DNA of 64,000 bases, taken from the NCBI GenBank assembly GCA_003971905.1, contig RSEE01000047.1:1-64000 (forward strand), read 5' to 3'. Source of the stretch: Moniliella sp. 'wahieum'. Taxonomy: Eukaryota > Basidiomycota > Moniliellomycetes > Moniliellales > Moniliellaceae. Position numbers and translations under genes: made by a program. Below are positions 11,199-22,380 of the stretch, in pieces. Under the pieces are notes generated by a model that was not told where the DNA came from, ran no database searches, and worked only from the letters and a program-made list of their open reading frames with translations. The stretch's first letter is position 1; every line of letters begins with the position of its first letter.

Positions 11199-13352
11199 GT
11201 ATGTGCACGTTGTGCTAATCAATCTCCAGTCAAAGTCTGTCTGATGGTCGAATGAGAGGAGACGAATGGGTTAAGGGGGGTCGTTTTGTGTATAGGACGG
11301 AAGTAAAAAAGCATGTCATACTGGGAGGCGAGGTCAAAAGTCAGGCGGGGTTGTTGCTGGGATTAAGGGGGAGGCATCTCGTCCTGGCTGGTCCAAGGCG
11401 ATTAAGGTTAACTTCCCTGCTCCAGGCTTGGGCTGATGCTGCACATCATCTACCCTATCCAGATTGCTATCGAGTAGTCGGAGGATGTAGTCTTTAGGAG
11501 GGAGTTTCCCACCTAAGGCCCAAATCGAGAACATGAAAGCGAAACGCACGTCATGCCTCCAGCTCTTAATGCCTCACTGGCCTCACCAAGGTCCGGGGCA
11601 ATACGTTCAGAAGGATGCCAGTTTGTGGGTTCTGCGCCCGGAGAAGCGGAGTCTCTTCCTCCGCAGGCTCCCTAAACTTGGGGTCACGCCGTTTTCAGAG
11701 CCCTGCCTGCATATGATTGGTTCAGCGTCTCGGGTATACTCTTAAGGAACGAGGCCTCTCTTATTCATAGCAGTGTAAAAGAACAATGCAGCTTGCGAGA
11801 GACCGTTGCAGAAGAGGTTGTGGCTTGGGCAGCACTGCTTTTCGAAACAGCAGCTGCATTTGATGGAGATGGTGCAAAGATTTGGCCCGCAGTCAGTCGG
11901 GGCTACATGGCAGTAGAACTGTCATATATCAATGCTGCCAGATGCACTGAGACGTGGGGGGGGGGGGCAGACTAGGAGCTTTGCCAGAATATATCTCTTT
12001 CTTTCCCAGGAACTCGTACCGCGTGCTCTTGAGCGTCACGTTACAGGCACCACAAGAGTAATATGTGGGTGGCGAGGCCCAGTGAGGCAACAGGAGGATG
12101 GACCAAATGGTAGAACCGAATGTGACTACAGCTTAGCCTCCAACTAGCCATTCAATCATCTCTCCTCACCTTGCTAAATGCCATCTGTGGGCTGAGGCGC
12201 TGTTGAGGCCTGACTGGGGCTCGCATCAGACATCCATTTCGGCCCCTCATATAGTATGCGACCGTCCCACTTTTTCTCCTTTTTCCTTTGTTTGCTCCAA
12301 TAAGGTCATTGTCTCTGGCTTTCCACCCAACGAAAACGCGTTTTTGCCATTCTTCTTTTCAGCCCTACCGCGAGCCACGGTGGTAGTATCCGAACTAAGC
12401 CATAGATCACTTCCCCAGCCCATCATCATAAAATTAAACCACTACATCTAGAGGAGTGCGGTGGTACTAGTTCGGACGATGAACAGTGGTGGACCGAGTG
12501 GGCCAGGGACACCGAATGTGTTGTAAAGGGGGGGAGGCAGACACCTTTTGCCTAGCAGGCTGCGGTGCCGCGTGGGACAGAAGGATACAGGGTGTGTTTG
12601 TGCACGCAGCGCGCGCCCCTCTGCTCCTCTCCTCAGGCCTCAGCCTCATCTGATCTGCGATCGTGTCATGCATCATGTCTCGGTACCACCGCTCCGTTCT
12701 TTGCTCCACTCGAAACAGCATTTCGCTCATCATGCATCAACGCCCAACCTGCTTTTTTCATTGCGACCAACATAGCACCACAGACGACGGAGGTCGCCGG
12801 CCAACGTTCGACTCTCTCTACTGGATTAGTGAGTACTGAATACAAAAGTACTTCCGAGAGTGCCTTGTTCTACGATGAAGTAAGTGTGGACCGAGTAGCC
12901 GAGAGTGAAATGGACCGAATGGACAAAGAAGAACTAGGCGGAGGACACCTTTCCACCCCAGGCGCCGTGGGCTCCACAAGGCCCAATAGAGCCGGCCTGA
13001 CATCGGTACCTTTCTTGGGTTGGGCCAGTGTTGTGCCTGGATCAATGCACCATCGACGCCCTTGCTGGAGTAAGAATATGGTGGCACTACTCACGCCTTA
13101 CTCTCATCCTGTGACCGACGTCGGGTGGTGATCATGTGGTGGGGTTTGGAACGCCCGCAGGGACGGTGCAACGGCGAGCAGCGCTGCTGAGGCTCAGCTG
13201 CCAGCTGGCGCTGATCGCTGATGGATGAAGAAAAGCCACCGCGGATGGCAGGGCAGGTGGGATTGTGACACGTGAGAATAGGCGAGCGTGCCTCCCCAGT
13301 CTCTCCCGTGTCTCTCCCCACCGCGTCGACTTGACGGGGCCCCTGCTGGAGG
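11199..13352. other. Gene-poor region
   Basis: About 2.1 kb without a gene I can support. ORFs at 11252-11497, 11533-11745 and 12565-13131 have no recognisable domain and no convincing splice structure. A run of 12 G lies at 11956-11967. Confidence 0.45.
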
Positions 13353-13412
13353 CCAGTGCCAGCCAGTGCCAGCCAGTGCCAGCCAGTGCCAGCCAGTGCG
13401 TGCCAGTGCCTG
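13353..13412. repeat. 10-bp tandem repeat upstream of galactokinase
   Basis: The unit ccagtgccag is repeated four times perfectly and then twice with one or two changes. A 10-bp unit places each copy on the same face of the helix, and the array lies about 280-340 bp upstream of the galactokinase start codon, so it could be a regulatory element; this is inference. Confidence 0.7.
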
Positions 13413-13690
13413 TCTCGGCCTTTGCAGCCTGCGCCTCTCGCGGGGCACCGTGGGGCGGCGAGCGGGGTGTCTGAGAACTGGCGCACCCGCCGCATGTTGC
13501 ACCGGCCCTCCAGCACACTGCCTCCATGTGCCCGTCACCCTGGCCGGTGCGCACGGATCAGAGTGCGCACGCCGCTATATTTGGGCGTGCCCAAGCCACC
13601 GGCCTCCCATCTTCCATCACCATCACCGCCACTACCACCACCACCATTCCCATTACCACTTCTACCTCCACCACCTCCCACCCCCCTGCC

Positions 13691-15396
13691 ATGTCCTCGC
13701 ACCCCCCCGAAGACGTCATCCCCGTGCACGACTCCCTCGGTGAGATCTACTCTGCGGAGCGCCTGCCCCGCGAGCAGGCTCGCTGGCACGCCCTCCACAA
13801 TGCCTTCCAAGCCCAGTTTGGAACCCGCCTCGACTTTGTCGCCCGTGCCCCTGGCCGTGTCAATATGATCGGCGAGCACGTCGACCACCAGGGCTTCTCC
13901 GTCTTGCCGGCCTCGATTGAGATGGATATTCTCATGGCCACCCACGTCGAGTGGAGCAAGAATGTCACCCCGCCCAACCAGACGACTGAGTTTGTCCTCC
14001 ACAATGTCACCCCGCGTTTTGAGGGTACCTCCTTTACCACTACTTGGAAAGAAGGCCTGCCGGACGTGCAGCTCCACAACTCTGGTCCCGACCGCTGGGC
14101 CAACTACTTTAAAGTCGCCCTCCACGGCCTTCTGCCTCACCTTCCCGCCGCGACGACCGCAGCAACGACACCCAAGCCTGTGCGGGTCAGCATCTTGGTC
14201 GATGGCACGGTCCCCCCCGAGTCGAGCTTGTCCAGTTCGGCAGCCATGACCACAGTAAGCAGCATCTTGATTCTCGAGGCGCTGGGCGTGCGCCAGTTTA
14301 TCGATCGCAAAGAGATGGCCAATGTGGCCATCGAGTCGGAACGTCTGGTGGGCGTAAGCTCGGGTGGCATGGACCAGTCGGCCTCCATTTTTGGCCGGCC
14401 CGGGTACTTGCTGCACATTGGATTTGTACCCCACCTCTGGATCCACCCGATTCTTGCCCCGCATGGTCCGCCCAAGACGGAGTCGTACAAGTGGTTGATC
14501 GCCAACACACTTGTCGTTTCCGACAAGAAGTTTCGGGCCCAATCCACTACAACCTTCGTACCGCTGAGCTTCGCATGTCAACGCGGGCGCTGGGCAAAGC
14601 GCTCGGCATTGCACCCACCCCTACTAACTATACTCTCAACGGTATGTTGGTGACTACTTCAAGCTCCATCCAGTTGATAAGCTATGGTACGTTACTTCGG
14701 ACGAGCGGGCCGAGTGGCTCAAGGAAGCCGGTGAGGAAGGTGTGCGCATCAAGTTTTTCGAATCGCTCGCGCTCTCCCACTTGCCTAAGGAGCCTGTGAC
14801 TCGGCCGAGGCCGAGACTTTGACCGGGTATGAAGGTGAGGCATTCACCAAGGAGTTCCTCACTACCTTCCCTGTCAAGGCAGAAAAGTTTGACCTTTTCA
14901 AGCGCACCAAGCACGTATTTGACGAGGCGTATCGCACTCTCCGCTTTGTTACGCTCCTCCAAGTGGCAGCGTCGCGGGCTGAGAACGATGAGATCCCGAG
15001 GCTGATGCCGCGGTGCTTTACAAGCAACTGGGTGAGCTAATCAACCAATCCCACTACTCGATGCGTGACTTCTATGAGGCTTCCTGCCCTGAACTTGAGG
15101 ATGTCACAACGATTGCGCGCAAAGCAGGTGCCCTTGGTGCCCGTTTGACAGGTACGCCCCTTCTCCCTGCCATGTTGAAGAAGAGACGATGCTGACTGAT
15201 TTCTGGAATAGGTGCGGGCTGGGGAGGATCAACCGTCATCCTGGTACCTGGGAGCAAGGTGCCTGCTGTAATCAAGGCGCTGACCGAGCAGTACTTTGCT
15301 GTGCGCCACCCGGAGCTGGATCAAAACGGTTTGAACGATGCTTTGCTTCTCACGGAGCCGGCGGGCGGAGCATGCGTATACAAGCAGACGATCTAA
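13691..15396 (+). CDS. GAL1: Galactokinase (GHMP kinase)
   Basis: Phosphorylates galactose to galactose-1-phosphate in the cytosolic Leloir pathway. The start at 13691 gives [10 protein letters not shown]. Seen motifs: the galactokinase signature [16 protein letters not shown] (residues 53-68), the GHMP ATP loop [11 protein letters not shown] (about 175-185), [10 protein letters not shown] (221-230) and, in the last exon, [11 protein letters not shown] 60-bp intron (15152-15211) interrupts that last motif. The frame changes near 14530, 14641, 14800 and 14990, each by one base, while coding similarity continues across all four; I read these as assembly indels in a normal gene rather than decay, because sequence on both sides remains family-like. 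No other GAL gene is adjacent. Confidence 0.88.
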
Positions 15397-15739
15397 CACG
15401 ATCTGATCTCTGATTGCTCCCGGACATGGGTTTTGCTTAGTTGCTGTCGCCCCACCCGCACTCGGGGCTATGTCCTATTGGAGCGGCAGTCAGTTGTGCT
15501 ACATCCTCGCCAAGTGCACTTAATGAACGAACAGCGTGAGCGTTCAGAGTGAATCTAAACGCGGAAGATATTACTGATGCCAATATTATGATGTAAAAGA
15601 TGCGCATGATTAGTGATGCATGATGAGTGATGGTCGATGGACGTAGATGCCGATGGCGGCGCTGTGAGTCCGGAATACGTCGGAGTTGAAACGACGTGAG
15701 TCTATTTTTGGCCATCTGCCACCATCTCCCGTAGGCACG
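15397..15739. promoter_or_regulatory. Intergenic between galactokinase and MFS gene
   Basis: No gene. Holds a heptad array at 15607-15630 (TGA-TTAG-TGA-TGCA-TGA-TGAG-TGA) about 110 bp upstream of the MFS start. Confidence 0.5.
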
Positions 15740-17469
15740 ATGCAAGAGGGACAGCGGTTGCTTACCAGAGTCGAAGCTGGCATTGAGGAGGAAGGCGAAG
15801 TGCATCCTCCCATCCCCGCCTCAAGCCAGAGAGTGAGCCAACGCTCCCGCCCATGCGGAAACTGGCACCCATTCTGGTGGCGCTATGGGTGCCGGCCCTG
15901 GCGAGCGGGGTGGAGGGCACAGTGGTCACAACGCTTTTGGAGAGTGTGGGGAGTACCTTCCGCTCGGCAGAGAATGCGTCATGGCTCGGAACTGCCTTTC
16001 TTTGACGCTGTGCTGCGGCACACCCCTCTCGTCTCGAGTATGCGAGAGCCTGGGGCGTAGGTCCACGCTCCTTTTCTCCGAGGGACTGTTTACCTTTGCT
16101 ACATTTCTGTGTGGGATCTCCCCAGTATGGGAGCCTTGGTTGCGGCCCGTGCTCTCGCTGGGTTGGGTGCCGCAGGATTGGTGACAACGGTGAGTATTGT
16201 CATGTCCGATTTGGTACCGATGCGGCAACGAGCCTGGTACCAAGGGTTGACCAACCTTTGGTTCTCGGCCGGGCTGGGGCTGGGGGGGCCCTTAGGTGGA
16301 TGGGCCGCTGACACGGTCGGATGACAAGCTGGTTTTTCTTTGCAAGTTCCCTTGCTGTTGTTGGCCGTAGGCCTGACCTGGGTCTATGTACCCGAGGGCT
16401 CAGCTGCTCGGACCAAATGGGAGTGGAGCCGGGTCGACTTGATGGGTACGGTGCTCTTGTTCTGTGGGATCGCCATTCCCCTCACGTCCCTCAGTATTAT
16501 GGGTACGCAGGATATGGGGGTTTCGAATGTACGCGCCTGGGGTGGTCTCCTCTGGGTGGGGGTGCATCTTGGCTTTCTACCTGAATGAGAAACGACCCGT
16601 TTCCCATTCTTCCCCTCTCTTTACTCCATCGCCTCGAGCCTCAACGGAATGGCGCATGCCATCTCTAGTTTGTCCCTGTGTACTGCCGTCTTTGCGTTCT
16701 TGTATTCGGTGCCGGATTTGTACCAAGCTGTACTGGGCACCAGTGCATCGCGTGCGGGCATGCTGATGCTTCCCTACTCGATCTGCATCTCTCCTCGGTT
16801 CCATCATCGCCGGTGCTCACATCAGAACCCACGGCACGTTTAGGCGCTTCACTCTGTACTCAAGCTATGGCATGTGGCTTCCTCTGCCCTTTTCCTCGGC
16901 ACCACTGTCTATCTTCCTCTCATCCTCCGGTACCCGGAACGGAATATGTGCTCTGTTTGGGCGCGATGCCAATGAGTTTTGGATTCGCAGCGACGGTGAC
17001 AACCAACCTGATTGCCTTGTTGCACGGGGTTCCTCGTACCTCCATTCCCCTCGCCACCGGAATGTCTTATCTCTTTCGCCAGGCGGGCCAAGTGTTTGGG
17101 GTAGCTTGGGCCGGGGCTATGGTTCAATCACTGCTGCGGTTTCTCTTGCCAGGCGCACTTTCCTCCCCGATCGACAGGGCAATGTGCTTTCCCCCGACGA
17201 ACGGACACGATGGGCGCAACGGTTACGACACGAACCAACCCGGCTGCCTTCGCTTCCTTCTCACCTAGTGGGCCCGGCAAGAGCCGCGTACGCCCGAGCT
17301 CAAGTGTCGGTTTACCTGTTGGTTTTCCTTGGTGTGGCTGTAGCTACACTTGCCAACAGCCAACTGGACGAGACGGGTTTTGCTCAACCCACAGTCTCAA
17401 ACGCCAGAGGTTGGGAACGAGACGCCGAACCCGCAGTCACGTTATGGTGCAACGGAGCAAGAACCTTGA
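15740..17469 (+). CDS. Major facilitator superfamily transporter, DHA2/VBA-like
   Basis: Multi-pass transporter. Starting from MQEGQRLLTRVEAG, the sequence reads through TM1 (KLAPILVALWVPALASGVEG), ENASWLGTAFL, and the MFS loop 2-3 motif CESLGRRSTLLFSEG, a variant of the G-x3-D-x2-GRR signature. GLGAAGLVTTVSIVMSDLVP and FSAGLGLGGPLGGWAADTVG match the TM4-TM5 region of 14-TM drug:H+ antiporter-2 and vacuolar basic amino-acid transporters. Later segments include LIALLHGVPRTSIPLATGMSY and a final TM near LLVFLGVAVATLA, ending at 17469. Coding similarity hops between frames several times, so exon borders are unreliable. Likely substrates are basic amino acids or toxic compounds; sequence alone cannot decide. 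Confidence 0.75.
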
Positions 17470-17693
17470 GTAAGCACACATGATCTTTTACCGTCGTCGA
17501 ATGAAGACGAAGACTTCGATCGTCTTTGCTTGTAAAAGGCGTAGCGATGAGGCTCGTCTTGTGATGCTGGGAATGCGGCACACGATAGTGGAATGTGGTG
17601 AGGCCTGGAGAGGCTTTGGCTGGCTGAACCGGATGGCTTAAGAAGGCAGATGGGTGGGCAGAGCGACATATTGTTGGAGAATGAAAAAAAAAC

Positions 17694-17799
17694 GACACCT
17701 GTGAGATTCGAACTCACGCCCTCAGAGAGGATTCGCTGGCCCTTGAAGCAAGGTGCTACATATAGCAGGCGAACGGGGTAACCACTGCCCTAAAGTGTC
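17694..17799 (-). tRNA. tRNA-Ser(GCT), intron-containing
   Basis: Minus-strand acceptor stem GACACTT pairs with AGGTGTC. The T arm is GTGAG-TTCGAAT-CTCAC, the anticodon stem TTCGC/GCGAA, and a long variable arm (CCTC/GAGG) marks a class II tRNA. The loop begins CTGCTA, giving anticodon GCT, with an intron of about 25 nt directly after position 37. A run of nine T on the minus strand (plus 17684-17692) follows as a Pol III terminator. Confidence 0.9.
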
Positions 17800-19526
17800 G
17801 ATTGGTTCAATTGCGTTTTGTCCTCAAACTTAACCGTAAAACCACTCACACCAACTCTCCAGATAACACGAATTGCCTTCTGTGTCCTCGATCGTATTTC
17901 AGAGCAGGCTAAGATCTTATGGAGATCGAGGGAGATGCTGTACCTATTCCACATAGCCTGCCAAAGCTCGATTCTATATACATCAGGATCTACACGCGCT
18001 ATAGGCCCGCACCAAAAGCTATTTTTGGTACAGATCGAGTTGTTTCGGTTGGAAAAGAGCGACAGCCTGAGTACATGCCCGTCAATGGGTACTTTCGCGC
18101 TGCGCCGCAGTTCGTCTAGACCAAGGCCGAAGAGTTCCGGCACGGCACGCATATGGCTGGGGTTATTGTCCGTTTTCTGGACAGACTAATCGCGCAGACT
18201 TGCCTTGTTCAAATCGGGGTCATGCGCTGTGTTTTGATCTCCCGCATCTGATCCTTTTGTGCAGCTGGGCCCGCAGCGTTGCATAGCACCCGGCGGGCCC
18301 AATCATTTTCGGCAATGATGAACCCCTTCCAGTGAATGGGGTCAAGCCCAACCTTCTTGGTGATGAGGGGGGAAAGGAGGTTTCTACTCAGGTAGCCTTT
18401 TTTGAGTGAGGGGACTGAACTTGTCTATGTTGCCAGAAGCACCATGATTGCATGCGGACAAAAGATGGTGGACAGAGCCGCGGTTCTATGATAATCGGGT
18501 TCATCGTTGCTGCCAACACCTCGGCACGGAACATCTCTTCGGGCATGTTAAGGCAGACTTGCATCTCGCCCTTGCTGCGACCTTCTTGCCTATCTCATTC
18601 TCGGCTCAGCCCGGGCAGATGAACTGGCTGTCATGGGGTCGGGAAACGGACCGAGGGCAAGAGGTTATACGCAAAACCGGCGGCCGCCTCCTTGAAAGAA
18701 GCCCTGACTGCTTTGTGGCGCATGCCGCATCGACCAAGCAGGGTCTGGCAGGGCTAGAATTAGTGCAAACATGCTACCGAACAACCAGCGCTGGTGTGTT
18801 GTTACCACTTCACAGGTCCCAAGAAATGGGCAGAAGGATGCATAGCGTTTTTGATTCCAGTCAACAGAAGAAGGGTACATGCACAGCCCGTTACGCGGGT
18901 GTTGCGCATTGGCATGAGGCCATCTGCTTCTCGCAACAGGGACTGCAAACGCACACTTGCTAAAAGCACAGATGTTAGTTTTGAGCAGTGCTGCTGCCTC
19001 CGGGAACGACGATGGAGTCCTGGCTGCTGGCTGGGAGGACAGGAGACCACACGCACGCGTGGAGGCCTTAGGATGCGGGAGAGGCGAAGCAAAGCAACAG
19101 CGCAACGTTAAACAAGTCCTACAATCGCAGGGGGGAGGCAAGCCCCTGCGATCCATAGTCTACTCAGTACTCAGGTTCAATCCTTCTCATGACGAAAGAG
19201 ACTACAGGTCAACAAGTCCAGTAGCGGTCATAACCCAATACTTGATTGAGAAAATGGCTTGAGAGGGACAGCAGACGCTAGAGTCCCACTCAGGATACAT
19301 GAATGGAAGAGGGGAGGTGGGAAAAGAACAGAAAGCAGCCCACTGTGTGATATATGGGGGAGAACCAGACTCAATGTCTGGCAGGGAATCGCGGCAAAGA
19401 GGGGGGATCATAGAGCCAAGCGGATGTGGGCAGCAGGAGAACGGCAAGCACAAAGCCTAACGGGCCGACAGCGGAAGAGGAAGGGTTGCCATTGTCACAT
19501 GGGCTTACCAAGGCATGGCATGGCGT
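17800..19526. other. Unresolved region downstream of tRNA-Ser
   Basis: No family recognised. Minus-strand ORFs at 17790-18152 and 18665-19156 have protein-like composition but no identifiable motif. A hairpin with an 8-bp stem (cgcagggg/cccctgcg) lies near 19127-19151. It may hold a diverged gene or a pseudogene. Confidence 0.3.
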
Positions 19527-19824
19527 TTAGCCGGCGCGAGCGCGGTTCTGGGCCTCAGCCTGCTTCACACGGGCCTCGAGGGTAGAGGTCTTGGCGAGCT
19601 GGGCGGCAGTGGGCTGGCCGTCGTGAAGGGCCGGGTTTGGCCGGTCGGAGTAACGGGTGGCATCGGCGTTGCTGCCCTGGTAGGACGAGGTGGTACGGGT
19701 CAGGCCTTCCTGAGCGGCAGGCTTGGAGGTCTTTTCGGGCGAGGAGAAGCAAGAACCCTGGGGAGGCAAGGGAGGGTTAATAGGGGACAGAGGGCGGGCA
19801 CGCAGCACAAGGGACACGCACCAT
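19527..19824 (-). CDS. Small dual-acylated protein (MGSCFSS start), 77 aa
   Basis: The start codon at 19822-19824 is directly followed by a GTGCGT donor; a 64-bp intron (19758-19821, ending CCCCAG) joins ATG to GGTTCTTGC, producing MGSCFSSPEKTSKPAAQ. This is a textbook N-myristoylation (Gly2) plus palmitoylation (Cys4) signal. The rest is 60 polar residues with a short helical tail (LEARVKQAEAQNRARAG) and a stop at 19527. The architecture resembles small lipid-anchored scaffold proteins of vacuole or plasma membrane, such as Ego1-type subunits, but I see no specific homology. An exon made of the start codon alone is uncommon yet splice signals are good. Confidence 0.6.
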
Positions 19825-21460
19825 GATGAGGGAATAGGAGCTGGGTGGGGGGTGAGAGCAGTAGAGGTGGTGGTGGGGAATAAAACGCGGGCGACGGGGC
19901 CAGGGGCGCAGAAACTTTATAGCGACGGCGGAGGGGCGGGGAACGGGCGACTGTGGGCTACTGGGAGAGAGGGGCGTGCGGGGCGCAGGGGCAGTGTGAA
20001 GAAGGTGCGCGGCAATGCGCGGTGGTCGTGCGCGTGCAGCAGAGAGGACGCAGTGTGCCGTGCCGCGCAGTGCCCCCCGACCGACGCGGAGAGGATGATC
20101 GATGATCCTGAGACTTGCCCGACTTGCGTGGGGCAGTATTCTTGACGCATGATGGATGGTGCAGAGAGCGGGCTGGGTGATTCCGAAGCCAAGGGAGCAG
20201 GGCAGCCAGCAGGACCCAGCTCGGAAGTCAAGGCGGTGTGACATTGGCATGGGACATGGCCCTGGCGGTGGACATGGATGGACATGGCTGGACTGGACAT
20301 GGGCATGGTGCATGGACGTCGACATGGGACAGGCGACAGGTGACATGGTGACAGGCGACACTGAACGGGTGCTGCATCTGGCTTGTGCGCACTGGCGTTC
20401 AGTCGAAGAACGCTGAGGCGCTGAGTCCTGGAGAGCTGAGGCACGGAGGCGCTGAGCAGCAGGCAGCAGGGGTGAGCGCTGAGCGAGTGAGCGCTGTGCC
20501 GCTGAGCTCTGACCAATGATTGGATGACCTGTGACCGGTGACCGGTGACCGCACAGATTGATGATCCGGGGGCACCGAGTGGGGGCAGTGTGGGCAGGGC
20601 TGGGCGCATCCATTAGCGCTGGGCAGTAGGCCAGCTGTGCGGCGAGAACCGGGCTGGGCTGCTGGGGCGCCCGTCTGAGCGTCTGAGATCTGGGCCGAGG
20701 CAGTGCACTGTTAATGCGGTTACTAGGTTGCTCTCCCACAGCAAGGGCGGCCACAGGGATCGATCGATACTCTACACCCGAGCAGCCACCACGTCTGCAG
20801 CTTCTTGCCGCGGTGCGTCAGCAGCAGCGACAATTGCCATTGCCAACGGGCGCTGCTGGCCGTTGCGCGGCACCCGCACCCGCCCTGGTGGCAATCGACA
20901 ATCCACAAAAGTCAGGCCGTGGCACAGGAGGGCACAGCGTCGGCCTGGCTAGCCTGCTCGCGCTTTGGAGAGACTGATGCCAGTGAGCCAGTGTGACCCT
21001 GAGGCTTAGGCCAGCCTGAGGCCCTGAGGCTCAGGCCGATGGGAGAACGAGATGGTCAGGAGACTACACACTGCGATCGAGCTGGAATAGGCTGGAATCC
21101 ATCACGCATCAGCCATGGCATGCATGAGCATGAACGCTCCGCGCCAGGGGGCAAGGGCGCAGCGAGCGCATGCCAAGGGCTGCGCGTAGACACACATACG
21201 TACCTCCTTCTCAGATCGCAGATCTCAATCTCACATCCCAGATCCCAGGTCGATCTCAACCACTAATCATCGATCTCAATTATCTCAGACTCACTGGCCA
21301 TTGTTTCAACGTTCAACCTCCATTCTCAACACGCAGATCCTCTGGCACGCTTCCGCAGCGTCCGCTCCACCAACACCAGGGGCATCACATTGTCACGGTA
21401 CTCAGGACATCCAACTAGACGTTCAGTCTAACGCGTGTCACATATTCACATTCAATAAGT
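19825..21460. other. Gene-free region rich in TGA-spaced words
   Basis: Upstream of the acylated protein. A 325-residue minus-strand ORF (19777-20754) is Pro/Ala/His-rich and looks like a by-product of composition. Many TGA/TCA heptad words occur at 20400-20551, 20995-21040 and 21200-21300. Confidence 0.45.
20473..20551 (+). repeat. Heptad array, TGA + GCGC / CCGG
   Basis: Successive units TGA-GCGC, TGA-GCGAG, TGA-GCGC, a break, then TGA-GCTC, TGA-CCAA, TGA-TTGG, TGA-CCTG and TGA-CCGG twice, keeping 7-bp spacing through most of the run. Confidence 0.65.
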
Positions 21461-21562
21461 GGCTAGTGACTAGTGACTAGTGGCTAGTGAAGCTTGAAGC
21501 TTGAAGCTTGAAGCTAATGATTAATGACATGTGACATGTGACATGTGACACAGCGACATGTG
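21461..21562 (+). repeat. Composite heptad array with four different palindromes
   Basis: The longest and cleanest example. In order: CTAG four times, AGCT four times, TTAA once, CATG three times, each separated by TGA (twice TGG). The only slip is two bases between the AGCT and TTAA blocks. The palindrome changes but the spacing does not. Confidence 0.85.
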
Positions 21563-22149
21563 TGTGCACATGTCACGCGCCACGTGTGTGATGGAATGGA
21601 TTCGTTCAGGTGATCTGTCAACCATTCCTGTCACATGTCATTTTCATCGTACCCGGTCTTCTCTTTCCTCTACCAACGATTGCCTTGCCTCCTTTGGAGC
21701 ACTGGGAGTACTTGGTTCGCTCTATTTGCCGCTTCCCCGACATCTCCCCACGGCCCAGTTGGGGGTACTCGATACTCCCTGATGCTCCTGCTTCTTGGGT
21801 GGCGCTGAGGGCATCGGAATGAGAAGCGGCACTAGTGACGTGCCACTCTTTCAGTGCCTGTCGAGTTGGAGCGGCCACCTCCACCACAGACCACACCACG
21901 TTGAAGGTAGTAGCCCAAAAGTTAACCAACAAACTGCGTCCCACATTCGGGAGGGGCCCAAGCCAGGCTTTTCTCCTTGTGGAGCCGGGCTTGTTAGAGT
22001 ATGCCAGCATGATCGTGCACTCACATGCCATTTACTTTTGCGGCCAAGCCACTGGTATGCGGAAGTCTTCTCTTTGTTCTGCCTCTCGAGCGCATCGCAC
22101 AGGGTATCCCTTGCGGGCCTCCTTCCCCGTCCTTTCTTCTCTCCCTGTT
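21563..22149 (+). other. Coding-like fragment, copy A of duplicated unknown sequence
   Basis: A plus-strand frame around 21835-22254 reads KLTNKLRPTFGRGPSQAF and LLEYASMIVHSHAIYFCGQA, which looks protein-coding, but no family is recognised. It leads directly into the repeat at 22150-22380, as the ORF at 23599-24249 leads into the second copy. Confidence 0.35.
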
Positions 22150-22380
22150 GTACACAAGGTCGGACTAACATCAGCGCGTCATGAGCTTACGAGAAACTAT
22201 TTCGGATTGTTTCCTCCCTTCCCTTGCACAATGCAATCGTCCTTGGCTTGGTAGCGTAGCTACTTCTCAGTGAATGGACAGCCGCCGTTCTGGGCTCACA
22301 TTGAGGTGACCGATCCATCGCGCTCACCCATTGATCACCCAGTATAGCGCTTCGCCCTAGCCCCCATTCCATTCTTTCGT
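22150..22380 (+). repeat. Diverged direct repeat, copy A
   Basis: Begins with tacacaaggtcggactaa and ends with a block near cgcttcgccctagcccc. The same landmarks in the same order occur at 24250-24429. Both copies can be read as a short hydrophobic C-terminal peptide (like YEKLFRIVSSLPLHNAIVLG versus YKKLFVTVSYLPLHRAIILS), so they are probably two copies of the end of one unknown gene. Confidence 0.6.

Noticed and set aside
13348-13420. CRISPR-like direct repeats
   Set aside because: The 10-bp units are contiguous without spacers, and the genome is eukaryotic.
19777-20754. 325-residue minus-strand ORF
   Set aside because: Low-complexity His/Pro/Ala sequence over repeat-rich DNA; the spliced MGSCFSS protein explains the only conserved-looking part.
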